This document shows positions 1-6,577 of a stretch of DNA of 7,604 nt, one piece after another. The DNA is taken from positions 1 through 7,604 of the forward strand of contig URQR01000099.1 in the NCBI GenBank assembly GCA_900550065.1, given 5' to 3'. Each line of letters starts with the position of its first letter. Within the stretch, counting starts at the first letter, position 1. Source of the DNA: an uncultured Eubacteriales bacterium. Lineage in GTDB: Bacteria; Bacillota; Clostridia; UBA1381; UMGS1253. Both the position numbers and the translations under genes were made by a program. Under the pieces are notes generated by a model. It was not told the DNA's origin and searched no databases. It saw only the letters and a program-made list of their open reading frames with translations.

Positions 1-65
1 CCGTATTTGCGGAGGCAATTGAGCGTATTTATGAAGATTTGTCGGTCAGCACGCTGTTTATTTAA
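1..65 (+). CDS. prs: Ribose-phosphate pyrophosphokinase, C-terminal end only (partial)
   Basis: Reading from base 3, an open frame gives 20 residues (VFAEAIERIYEDLSVSTLFI) ending at TAA 63-65. This matches the well-known tail of PRPP synthetases, in which an 'AEAIxRIHExxSVSxLF' segment closes the protein. The enzyme makes 5-phosphoribosyl-1-pyrophosphate from ribose 5-phosphate and ATP for purine, pyrimidine, histidine and NAD synthesis in the cytoplasm. The order prs–pth–mfd is common in Firmicutes, which supports the call. Only the tail is visible, so no catalytic residue can be checked; the assignment rests on the SVSxLF ending and the neighbours. Confidence 0.8.
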   Translation, partial: VFAEAIERIYEDLSVSTLFI

Positions 66-100
66 CGATTTTTGCAAATACTATTAACAATTAACGTACG

Positions 101-133
101 AAAGGGCCGGGTCAGTGAAAACCGGGCCTTTTT
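101..133 (+). terminator. Imperfect rho-independent terminator after prs
   Basis: An A-rich, GC-rich left arm (AAAGGGCCGG, 101-110) can pair with ACCGGGCCTTTTT (121-133) across a roughly 10-base loop, with one bulged G in the right arm. It ends in a T5 run. The position, 36 bases past the prs stop and before pth, fits a terminator for prs. The bulge makes it weaker than an ideal one, so some read-through into pth is plausible. Confidence 0.7.
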
Positions 134-161
134 GGCGTATCTGGGCAGTATATTTCATGGC

Positions 162-168
162 GGAAGGG
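162..168 (+). promoter_or_regulatory. Ribosome binding site deciding the pth start
   Basis: GGAAGGG lies 10 bases before ATG 179 but only one base before an in-frame TTG at 170. The spacing rules out TTG 170 as the main start and supports ATG 179. Confidence 0.7.
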
Positions 169-178
169 TTTGTTTTTT

Positions 179-775
179 ATGTTTTTAATTGCTGGACTCG
201 GCAATCCGGGTAAAAAGTACGAAATGACACGGCATAATATCGGCTTTGAAGTGATAGATTATATATCGAAAGAATATGGGATCAAGGTCAACAAAATAAA
301 GCATAAGGCGCTTCTTGGCGAGGGCATATTGCAGGGCGAGCGCGTTTTGCTGGCAAAGCCGCAGACGTTTATGAACCTAAGCGGCGAGAGCATACGCGAG
401 ATTTGTGAGTACTATAAGCTTTTGCCGGAACAAATTATTATAATTTATGACGATATTGCGCTGCCGGCGGGCTCGGTCCGGATTCGTGCAAAGGGTTCTG
501 CCGGCGGGCATAACGGGATGAAGTCAATCATCTACCAGCTGCAAACGGACGAGTTTATGCGGCTGAGACTCGGTGTCGGCGCGCCGCAGCACGAAGACTA
601 CGATTTAAAAGATTATGTGCTTGGACGCTTTGGCAAGGAGGAAGCGGACGATATCATATCGGCGGTGAAGCTTTGCCCGGACGCGCTTACGGTCATGATG
701 CGCGACGGCGCGGCCGCGGCTGCGTCACGGTTTAACCGCACGGTAAAACACACGGACAGCGAAGACGAGAGGTGA
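179..775 (+). CDS. pth: Peptidyl-tRNA hydrolase
   Basis: This cytoplasmic esterase cleaves peptidyl-tRNA that has dropped off ribosomes, freeing the tRNA for reuse. The product is 198 residues from ATG 179, close to the usual 185-200. The family signature is clear: it opens with MFLIAGLGNPG, and the residues matching E. coli Asn10 and His20 are N9 and H19 (TRHN). N66 lies in the FMNLSG motif, catalytic Asp in YDD at D91, and N112 in GGHNGMKS. The in-frame TTG at 170 would add three residues before the conserved start and has no usable ribosome binding site. The gene ends 4 bases before mfd and is likely translationally coupled to it. The C-terminal tail (about 188-198) is charged and not conserved. 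No convincing promoter of its own was found upstream. Confidence 0.96.
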   Translation: MFLIAGLGNPGKKYEMTRHNIGFEVIDYISKEYGIKVNKIKHKALLGEGILQGERVLLAKPQTFMNLSGESIREICEYYKLLPEQIIIIYDDIALPAGSVRIRAKGSAGGHNGMKSIIYQLQTDEFMRLRLGVGAPQHEDYDLKDYVLGRFGKEEADDIISAVKLCPDALTVMMRDGAAAAASRFNRTVKHTDSEDER

Positions 776-779
776 GCGG

Positions 780-3700
780 ATGCCGTTTGAAACAGTTTTT
801 GACAACTACAGCGAGTTTGAGGAGCTGATTCGCTGTATCCAAAACAATATTACGCCAGTCAACGTAATTACAGGGGTGGGGGCGCAGCGCGCACACCTCC
901 TTTTTGGCGTACAAAAAAAGCTGAACCGGCCTATCTTTGTGCTGACGGCGACAGATGTTGAGGCGCAAACGCTGGTCGAGGATTTACGCTTCTTTTTTGC
1001 GCCGGAGCAGGTGCTATTATTTCCATCAAAGGAATATGTCTACTACGATATCGACAGCGTCAGCCGGGAGATGAGCCTTCGGCGGCTGGCGGTTTTGGCA
1101 CAGCTGGCGGACGGGGCGCAGGATAAAATTGTTGTCGCGGGCATTGACGCGGCGCTGCAATATAGTGCGGATAAAAAAGCGTTTACGGAGAATATCCTAC
1201 ACTTTACTGTTGGCGGCACGGCCGATATTGACACCCTTAGCGAAAAGCTTGTCACGATGGGCTATGTGCGCGAGGATATGGTCGAGGGATGCGGCCAGTT
1301 TTCGGTTCGCGGCGGCATCGTCGACATTTTCGGCGCGGGCAGTGAAAATCCTGTTCGGATTGAATTTTTCGACGATGAGGTCGACTCGATTCGGACGTTT
1401 GACGTGGGCGAGCAGCGCTCAATTGATAAATTAGAGCGGGTAACGGTCTATCCCTGCCGGGAGATTTTGTTTGACACGGCAGGAAAAGAGAAGCTAAGCG
1501 CCTATATGGAAAAAACGCTTGCAAAGCTAAGGCGTAGCAAGGAGGACATATCCGATGCGGCCGAGCACCTTGCGGCGGATATTGAGCGTTTGGCTGAAAA
1601 GTACTACTTTGCCTCGCTCGACAAGTATGTCTACAACATTTATGACCGGATACCAACGATATTTGACTGGCTCAGCGAGGATACGCTCTATTTTATCGAC
1701 GAACCGCGTAAGGTGGGCGAGCGGGCAAAGAGCTTTGAGTGGGACATGGGCGAAACGGTTTCCGCACTGATGGAAAAGGGCGTAATTTTGCCGGAGAAAA
1801 AGCCCTTTGCGGCGGAATATAAATCGGTGATGCACGAATTGGGCAAAAAGAGCTTGATTGGACTTGGTGGTGTATCGTTTGCAAGCCCTGACTACCGCAC
1901 AAAGCAGCATTTAGACTTTGGAATCAAGAGCCTACACTCGTTTCATGGCAAAATGGAGTTTCTCTACGACGATTTGCGCGCGTGGCATCAAAAGAAATCG
2001 ACGGTGATTATTCTTGCGGGCGGGCACAGCCGCGCCCAGCATCTTTGTACGGAGCTCAACAATCAAAACATTGAGTGCGTTTATACTGAAAAGTTGGAGC
2101 ATATCACAAAAGGGAAAACGGTTGTGACGACGGGGAGCCTTTCGGGTGGGTTCGAGTACCCGCTTGTCGGCTTTGTACTCATCAGCGACCGCGAAATCTA
2201 CCTCGAGCGGCGCAAGAGCCGGAAAACGCAGCAGGACAAAAACGCAGCGAAAATCCGCTCCTTTACGGATATTGCGCCGGGCGACTATGTCGTACACCAG
2301 ACGCACGGAATTGGGCGTTACGAAGGCATACAGAAATTAAGCGTCGATAAGGTCACGAAGGATTATTTAAAAATTTCGTATCAGGGCACGGACTGCCTTT
2401 ATGTGCCGGTCGACCAGCTCGATTTGTTGTATAAATACATTGGCGGTACGGACAAGGCCGTGCATGTGAATAAGCTTGGCGGCGCAGACTGGAATAAAAC
2501 AAAAGAACGCGTCAAAAAGTCGACGGCCGACCTTGCTGAGCATCTTATTAAGCTTTACGCAGAGCGCGAGCAGACGAAGGGGTATGCTTTTTCGGCGGAC
2601 ACGCCGTGGCAGCGCGAGTTTGAGGACAGCTTTGGCTACATTGAAACGCCCGACCAGATGCGCTCGATTGAAGAGGTCAAGCGCGACATGGAGTCACAGC
2701 GGCCGATGGACCGCCTGCTGTGCGGCGACGTCGGCTATGGCAAGACGGAGGTGGCGATGCGGGCGGCGTTTAAGGCGGTCATGGACTCAAAGCAGGTGGC
2801 CTACCTCGTGCCGACGACGATTTTGGCGATGCAGCACTACAACAATTTTGCGCAGAGAATGCACGATTTTCCAATTCGGGTGGAGATGCTGTCGCGGTTC
2901 CGTACGGCGGCCCAGCAGAAGGAAACGATTGCGCGGCTCAAAACAGGGGAAACAGACATTATTATTGGGACGCACCGGCTTTTGTCAAAGGATTTAGAGT
3001 TTAAAGACCTCGGCCTGTTGATTATTGACGAGGAGCAGCGCTTCGGCGTGGCGCATAAAGAGGCGCTCAAGGAAATTCGTAAGAATGTCGACGTGCTCAC
3101 GCTGACCGCAACACCGATTCCGCGTACGCTGCACATGGCAATGGTGAATATCCGCGACATGAGCGTGATTACTCAGCCGCCGGAAAACCGCTACCCGGTA
3201 CAGACGTATGTCATGGAGCAAAACGACGACATTTTAGCTGATGCAATCAAGAAGGAAATTGGGCGTGGGGGACAGGTGTATTACCTCTACAACCGCGTAG
3301 CGGGCATACAGGGCGTCGCACGGCGCATTAAGGCGCTTGTGCCGGAGGCACGTGTCGGCGTCGGACACGGAAAAATGAAGGAAGAAGAGCTCGAAAACGT
3401 GATGATGGATTTGATGGACGGCGAGATTAATGTACTTGTTTGTACGACAATTATTGAGACGGGGCTCGATGTGCCGAACGTCAATACAATTATCATTGAA
3501 AATGCGGACAGGATGGGGCTTGCGCAGCTCTATCAGCTGCGCGGCCGCGTCGGGCGCTCGAACCAGCTGGCATACGCGTATCTGACGTATCGGCGCGACA
3601 AGATGATTACTGACGTGGCGCAGAAGCGACTCGGCGCAATCCGCGAATTTACGGAGTTTGGTTCCGGCTTTAAGATTGCGCTGCGCGACCTTGAAATACG

Positions 3701-4277
3701 CGGCGCGGGCAATCTACTCGGCGCGCAGCAGCACGGACATATGGACGCGGTGGGCTACGACATGTACTGCAAGCTTTTGAAAGAAAGCGTCGACGAGCTG
3801 CGCGGCGAGCATACGGAGGAAGAAGCTGCTACAACTGTCGACCTGCGTGTCGACGCACATATTCCGGAAAGCTTTATCAGAAACCAGAACCAGCGCATTG
3901 ACATTTACAAAAAGATTGCGTCGATTGCGTCTTTGCAGGATAGCTACGACGTGGAGGAAGAGATCGAAGACCGTTTCGGTACAATTCCGCAGCCGGTGCG
4001 TAACGTTATTGACATTGCGCTGATTAAGGCAGATGCGCACGCACTTGGGATTATTGAAGTAACGCAAAGCGACAAGGGCGTGATGTTTGTGTTCGACTTA
4101 AAGCGCGTTGACATGAAGGCAGTATCGGGCGTCATCTCGCAAAGTAAGGGGAAAGCGCTGTTTTCCGCGGGGGAGAGACCGTATCTGATTGTTCGGGAGC
4201 AGCCGGATTCGCCGGAAAAGCTGCTGTCGAATATTAAGTTTTTGTTACAATGCATGAAAGAATTGCAGATGGCGTGA
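780..4277 (+). CDS. mfd: Transcription-repair coupling factor (Mfd)
   Basis: Mfd is an ATP-driven DNA translocase that pushes RNA polymerase stalled at lesions off the template and recruits UvrA for nucleotide excision repair. At 1165 residues it is full length (E. coli 1148). The UvrB-like N-terminal part holds the expected UvrA-contact residues R177, R193 and F197 by alignment with E. coli R165, R181 and F185. The RNA polymerase interaction domain spans about 492-560 (GDYVVHQTHGIGRYEG, then LYVPVDQLDLL). The translocase core shows Walker A GDVGYGKT at 649-656, DEEQ at 750-753, TATPIPRT at 776-783, TTIIETGLDVPN at 889-900 and QLRGRVGR at 919-926. The C-terminal TRCF domain follows from about 1020. 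Start ATG 780 has GAGGT at 769-773, six bases upstream. Nothing is missing or frameshifted. Confidence 0.98.
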   Translation: MPFETVFDNYSEFEELIRCIQNNITPVNVITGVGAQRAHLLFGVQKKLNRPIFVLTATDVEAQTLVEDLRFFFAPEQVLLFPSKEYVYYDIDSVSREMSLRRLAVLAQLADGAQDKIVVAGIDAALQYSADKKAFTENILHFTVGGTADIDTLSEKLVTMGYVREDMVEGCGQFSVRGGIVDIFGAGSENPVRIEFFDDEVDSIRTFDVGEQRSIDKLERVTVYPCREILFDTAGKEKLSAYMEKTLAKLRRSKEDISDAAEHLAADIERLAEKYYFASLDKYVYNIYDRIPTIFDWLSEDTLYFIDEPRKVGERAKSFEWDMGETVSALMEKGVILPEKKPFAAEYKSVMHELGKKSLIGLGGVSFASPDYRTKQHLDFGIKSLHSFHGKMEFLYDDLRAWHQKKSTVIILAGGHSRAQHLCTELNNQNIECVYTEKLEHITKGKTVVTTGSLSGGFEYPLVGFVLISDREIYLERRKSRKTQQDKNAAKIRSFTDIAPGDYVVHQTHGIGRYEGIQKLSVDKVTKDYLKISYQGTDCLYVPVDQLDLLYKYIGGTDKAVHVNKLGGADWNKTKERVKKSTADLAEHLIKLYAEREQTKGYAFSADTPWQREFEDSFGYIETPDQMRSIEEVKRDMESQRPMDRLLCGDVGYGKTEVAMRAAFKAVMDSKQVAYLVPTTILAMQHYNNFAQRMHDFPIRVEMLSRFRTAAQQKETIARLKTGETDIIIGTHRLLSKDLEFKDLGLLIIDEEQRFGVAHKEALKEIRKNVDVLTLTATPIPRTLHMAMVNIRDMSVITQPPENRYPVQTYVMEQNDDILADAIKKEIGRGGQVYYLYNRVAGIQGVARRIKALVPEARVGVGHGKMKEEELENVMMDLMDGEINVLVCTTIIETGLDVPNVNTIIIENADRMGLAQLYQLRGRVGRSNQLAYAYLTYRRDKMITDVAQKRLGAIREFTEFGSGFKIALRDLEIRGAGNLLGAQQHGHMDAVGYDMYCKLLKESVDELRGEHTEEEAATTVDLRVDAHIPESFIRNQNQRIDIYKKIASIASLQDSYDVEEEIEDRFGTIPQPVRNVIDIALIKADAHALGIIEVTQSDKGVMFVFDLKRVDMKAVSGVISQSKGKALFSAGERPYLIVREQPDSPEKLLSNIKFLLQCMKELQMA

Positions 4278-4291
4278 AATTTTGTTATACT
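4263..4291 (+). promoter_or_regulatory. Sigma-A-type extended -10 promoter for the foldase gene
   Basis: TTGCAG (4263-4268) and TATACT (4286-4291) are separated by exactly 17 bases, and a TGT before the -10 box gives an extended -10 element. The -35 box and the mfd stop codon overlap this region, so the promoter sits on the last codons of mfd. The predicted transcription start is near 4298, giving a leader of about 50 bases before the GTG start at 4351. Not tested experimentally; inferred from consensus match. Confidence 0.75.
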
Positions 4292-4304
4292 ATAACTAAT
4301 TTTA

Positions 4305-4325
4305 CCTCCGGCGTTGCCGGGACGG
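4305..4325 (+). other. Small hairpin in the foldase leader
   Basis: CCGGC (4308-4312), loop GTT, GCCGG (4316-4320) form a perfect 5-bp GC-rich stem, extendable through CC 4305-4306 with GG 4324-4325 across an internal loop. It is followed by A-rich sequence, not T, so it is not a terminator for mfd on this strand. It lies at the extreme 5' end of the predicted transcript and could stabilise it; this role is inference. Confidence 0.4.
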
Positions 4326-4335
4326 AAAAAACAAA

Positions 4336-4341
4336 AAGGAG
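4336..4341 (+). promoter_or_regulatory. Ribosome binding site deciding the foldase start
   Basis: AAGGAG ends 9 bases before GTG 4351. An in-frame TTG at 4342 directly abuts it with no spacer, so GTG 4351 is the working start. That start also places a lysine/arginine cluster at the very N terminus of the signal peptide, as expected. Confidence 0.8.
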
Positions 4342-4350
4342 TTGGAGTTT

Positions 4351-5385
4351 GTGAAAAAGAGAAAGATTATTGCGCTTCTTTGCGCGCTTGTTTTCTGTGT
4401 CGGTGTGTTTGCCGGATGCGTACAGGATTCGCAGGAGATTTTTAGTGTAAACGGGGAAAAGGTTACACGCGGGAAGTTTATGTTCTTTTTGGAAAACATG
4501 AAAGAAATGATAGCGGAAGAATCCAATCTTGATATAAAAGATGCAAGTTCTTGGGAAACGGCAGAGATTGAAAATAAAAAGGCGATTGATGTAGCGAAAG
4601 AAAACGCGCTTAACGACGTCGTTTCGCTAATGGTACAGGTACAAAGGGCGAAGGAAGAAGGTATTACGCTGTCAAACGACGACAAAAAGGCGATTGGAAA
4701 GCAGAAAAACAGCTTTGTCCAGCAGTACGGCGGTGAAAACAGCTTTAATGAGCAGCTTAAAAAGTGGCAGATTACGTCGGACATATTTGACGAAATTTTA
4801 CAGGACTATAAGTATGCGTCTAAGCTACAGGAAAAGTACATGGCGGAGGATGCAAAAATTTCAACCGTTACCGACGAAGAAATTCAGGCAAAGTACGACA
4901 CGGAACGCGAAAAGTCGCTGCGTGAGAATATTTTTGCAAAGCATATTCTAATTATGACGAAGGAAGCAACCGACACGCAGGAGGCGGTTACGGACGAGCA
5001 GGCGCGTGCAAAGGCGCAGGAAATTTTAGACCGGATTAAGGCCGGCGAGGATTTTGACACCTTGATGCGCGAATACTCAGAGGACGGCGAAACCTCTTTT
5101 GAAGGGTATAGCTTTACGCACAATGACGGACAGTTTATTGCTGAATTTGATAATGCGGCCTATGCGCTGGGAATCGGCGATGTTAGCGACTTGGTGAAAA
5201 CACAGTATGGATATCACATCATCAAAAGACTGCCAATGCAGGAGGAATTCCCCGCGCTTGCAGACGTCAGAGATAACGTAATTAATATGATTAAGAGCGA
5301 ACGGTACCAGACAAAGGTATCGGAAGAATGGGTTCCTGCTGCGACGATTGTAAAACAGGAAGAAGTATTTAATAATATCAAATAG
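4351..5385 (+). CDS. prsA: PrsA-like lipoprotein foldase (parvulin peptidyl-prolyl isomerase)
   Basis: The predicted product is a membrane-anchored lipoprotein that helps exported proteins fold outside the cytoplasmic membrane by cis-trans isomerisation of proline bonds. It is 344 residues from GTG 4351, slightly longer than most PrsA proteins. A signal peptide MKKRK plus a hydrophobic run (6-20) ends in lipobox FAGC, so Cys23 should be lipidated. Residues 24 to about 190 are a charged helical SurA/PrsA-type chaperone region. The parvulin domain spans about 193-295, with AKHIL at 196-200 (H198), EYSED at 241-245 (D245 at the position usually Asp or Cys) and GYHII around H289. A charged tail follows. 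It has its own promoter in the end of mfd but may also receive read-through from pth–mfd. The exact orthology to Bacillus PrsA is inferred from architecture; a general SurA-like lipoprotein is the alternative. Confidence 0.88.
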   Translation: MKKRKIIALLCALVFCVGVFAGCVQDSQEIFSVNGEKVTRGKFMFFLENMKEMIAEESNLDIKDASSWETAEIENKKAIDVAKENALNDVVSLMVQVQRAKEEGITLSNDDKKAIGKQKNSFVQQYGGENSFNEQLKKWQITSDIFDEILQDYKYASKLQEKYMAEDAKISTVTDEEIQAKYDTEREKSLRENIFAKHILIMTKEATDTQEAVTDEQARAKAQEILDRIKAGEDFDTLMREYSEDGETSFEGYSFTHNDGQFIAEFDNAAYALGIGDVSDLVKTQYGYHIIKRLPMQEEFPALADVRDNVINMIKSERYQTKVSEEWVPAATIVKQEEVFNNIK

Positions 5386-5439
5386 GTTTGCAAGAACAAA
5401 GCCTTGCGTTTGTGATACAGAAAGGTTGGGGGATACGGT

Positions 5440-6075
5440 ATGAAGCAAGAGGAACGGCTGGCGGCGGGGCTGGTGTTTTGCCCCGGCGACCCGGAGCTGA
5501 AAAAAATTAAGCTGCGTACACATAATCTGTGTACAGAATATAACCGTACTTTTGAGGATGAAACGGAAGAAAGAAGTCGGCTCATCTCTGAAATATTCGG
5601 CGCATTTGGTGAAGGCGGTTTTATTCAGGGACCGATGTACATCCACTACGGCGTGCATACAAAAATTGGCAGTCACTTTTTTGGGAATTTCAATCTGACA
5701 ATTCAGGACGATGCATCGGTCACGATTGGGGACCATTGTAATTTCGGTCCGAATGTGACAATTGTGACGCCGGTCCATCCGATGCTGCCGAATGAACGTA
5801 ACGTTATTTATGACCAAGACGGCGCGGAAAAGCGGGTGTGCTATGCAAAGCCTGTGAGCATTGGAAACAATTGCTGGTTCGGCGCGAACGTGGTTGTTTG
5901 TCCGGGCGTGACGATTGGCGATAACTGTGTGATTGGGGCGGGCAGCGTAGTAGTTAAGGACATTCCAGCGAATAGCTTTGCTGCCGGGAACCCCTGCCGT
6001 GTAATCCGCGAAATTACAGAGGCCGACAGCCTAAAGCATAAGCCGGAGATTTTAGGCGGCTATCGAGTTGAGTAA
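5440..6075 (+). CDS. Maltose/galactoside O-acetyltransferase family protein (left-handed beta-helix)
   Basis: This is a cytoplasmic CoA-dependent acetyltransferase of the LacA/Maa/NodL family, expected to move acetyl from acetyl-CoA to a sugar hydroxyl. The 211 residues show the family N-terminal segment with DPEL (17-20) and R26 to N35. Hexapeptide repeats follow from about 73 (KIGSHF, TIGDHC, SIGNNC, TIGDNC, VIGAGS). The catalytic His is H113 in TPVHPM, matching LacA His115, and the AAGNPCRVIREI motif at 181-192 closes the helix. The protein has eight cysteines, which is many for its size. The start ATG 5440 has GGGGGA at 5428-5433 upstream. It lies 54 bases after the foldase gene with no strong terminator between, so co-transcription is likely. 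The sugar acceptor cannot be told from sequence, and the annotated substrates of this family are often only nominal. Confidence 0.92.
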   Translation: MKQEERLAAGLVFCPGDPELKKIKLRTHNLCTEYNRTFEDETEERSRLISEIFGAFGEGGFIQGPMYIHYGVHTKIGSHFFGNFNLTIQDDASVTIGDHCNFGPNVTIVTPVHPMLPNERNVIYDQDGAEKRVCYAKPVSIGNNCWFGANVVVCPGVTIGDNCVIGAGSVVVKDIPANSFAAGNPCRVIREITEADSLKHKPEILGGYRVE

Positions 6076-6111
6076 AAAAGAACCGTACCAAATTGGTACG
6101 GTTCTTTTTTA
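6073..6111. terminator. Bidirectional intrinsic terminator between convergent genes
   Basis: A perfect inverted repeat with 18-base arms (6073-6090 and 6094-6111) flanks the loop AAT. The outer arms are A6/T6 runs and the inner stem GAACCGTACCA is more GC-rich, so each strand reads as a hairpin followed by a U-tract. The first three bases are the TAA of the O-acetyltransferase gene and the last three are the complement of the TAA of the GNAT gene. It should stop transcription from both sides. Confidence 0.95.
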
Positions 6112-6552
6112 TAAATCTTTTGTCATCTGCATGTAATCGAGCACTTCATAACCCATACTTTCGTACAGCTTAATCGCGCCGGCGTTGCCGCGCGTTACCT
6201 CCAGCCGGAACCGTTTTGCGGTCTCTGCGTAGTGCGCATGGATGTACGTAAGCAGCTTTGTTCCAATGCCCTGCCCGCGATAATCATCCGGCACATAGAT
6301 CTCCTCGACCCATACGACCATTCCGCCGACCTCGTTAGAGTAGGTAAAAGACAAAAGCGCATATCCTTTTATACATCGCTCTTCCTCGTAGACAAGGCAG
6401 GCCGTATAGGGATCGCCCTCTACACATTTTGTAAACGTAATATCGTAATTTTTTGGTTCGACAGGGTGCAGTACGGCGCTGGAATGGTAAAAGCCGTCAA
6501 TCAACTCCATAAATCTGTCATAGTCGTGCTTCTCTAACGCTCTAATGGACAT
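6109..6552 (-). CDS. GNAT family N-acetyltransferase
   Basis: This is a small cytoplasmic acetyl-CoA-dependent N-acetyltransferase of unknown substrate. The 147 residues from ATG (complement 6552-6550) cover one GNAT domain. The beta-4 strand VVWVEEIYVPDDYR leads into the acetyl-CoA pyrophosphate loop RGQGIG (92-97). The later motif NAGAIKLYESMGYE (123-136) is the usual helix-strand that closes the fold. AAGGAG (complement of 6563-6568) lies 10 bases before this ATG. The open frame continues 33 codons further upstream, into the end of the preceding peptidase gene, but that part is not GNAT-like and lacks a ribosome binding site. It starts 25 bases after the peptidase stop and is likely in the same transcript. 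Amine, amino-acid or protein N-terminus acceptors are all possible. Confidence 0.92.
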   Translation of the reverse strand: MSIRALEKHDYDRFMELIDGFYHSSAVLHPVEPKNYDITFTKCVEGDPYTACLVYEEERCIKGYALLSFTYSNEVGGMVVWVEEIYVPDDYRGQGIGTKLLTYIHAHYAETAKRFRLEVTRGNAGAIKLYESMGYEVLDYMQMTKDL

Positions 6553-6562
6553 ATTTGCTGCG

Positions 6563-6568
6563 CTCCTT
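6563..6568 (-). promoter_or_regulatory. Ribosome binding site of the GNAT gene
   Basis: CTCCTT on the plus strand reads AAGGAG on the minus strand, 10 bases before the ATG at 6552. It sits in the 25-base gap after the peptidase stop and fixes the start against the longer open frame. Confidence 0.85.
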
Positions 6569-6577
6569 ATTAAATAG

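Noticed and set aside
149..154. TATATT resembling a -10 box just before pth.
   Set aside because: No acceptable -35 box at 16-18 bases upstream; the nearest TTGGCG is only 11 bases away.
1252..1910. Overlapping minus-strand open frames of 134 and 127 codons opposite mfd.
   Set aside because: They are opposite conserved Mfd coding sequence, overlap each other, and look low-complexity with no family motif.
2476..2997. A 173-codon plus-strand frame inside mfd giving a very arginine-rich protein.
   Set aside because: It is the shifted reading of the Mfd helicase core; its composition reflects the GC-rich codons of mfd and has no domain signature.
5388..5416. Possible weak promoter (TTGCAA-17-TGTGAT) and small hairpins in the gap before the O-acetyltransferase gene.
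   Set aside because: The -10 box matches only 4 of 6 bases. Two mutually exclusive hairpins (GCAAG 5390-5394 with CTTGC 5403-5407; ACAAAGC 5396-5402 with GC-bulged-G-TTTGT 5406-5413) are short and lack a T-run, so neither is a convincing terminator or regulator.
5077..5817. A 246-codon minus-strand open frame antisense to the foldase and O-acetyltransferase genes.
   Set aside because: It overlaps two well-supported genes, its protein shows no recognisable family motif, and it has no evident ribosome binding site. It is best explained as a chance antisense frame.
6179..6190. Near copy of the leader-hairpin sequence CCGGCGTTGCCG found again in the GNAT gene.
   Set aside because: Here it encodes the conserved GNAGAI segment on the minus strand; the resemblance to 4308-4319 is a short GC-rich coincidence, not a dispersed repeat.
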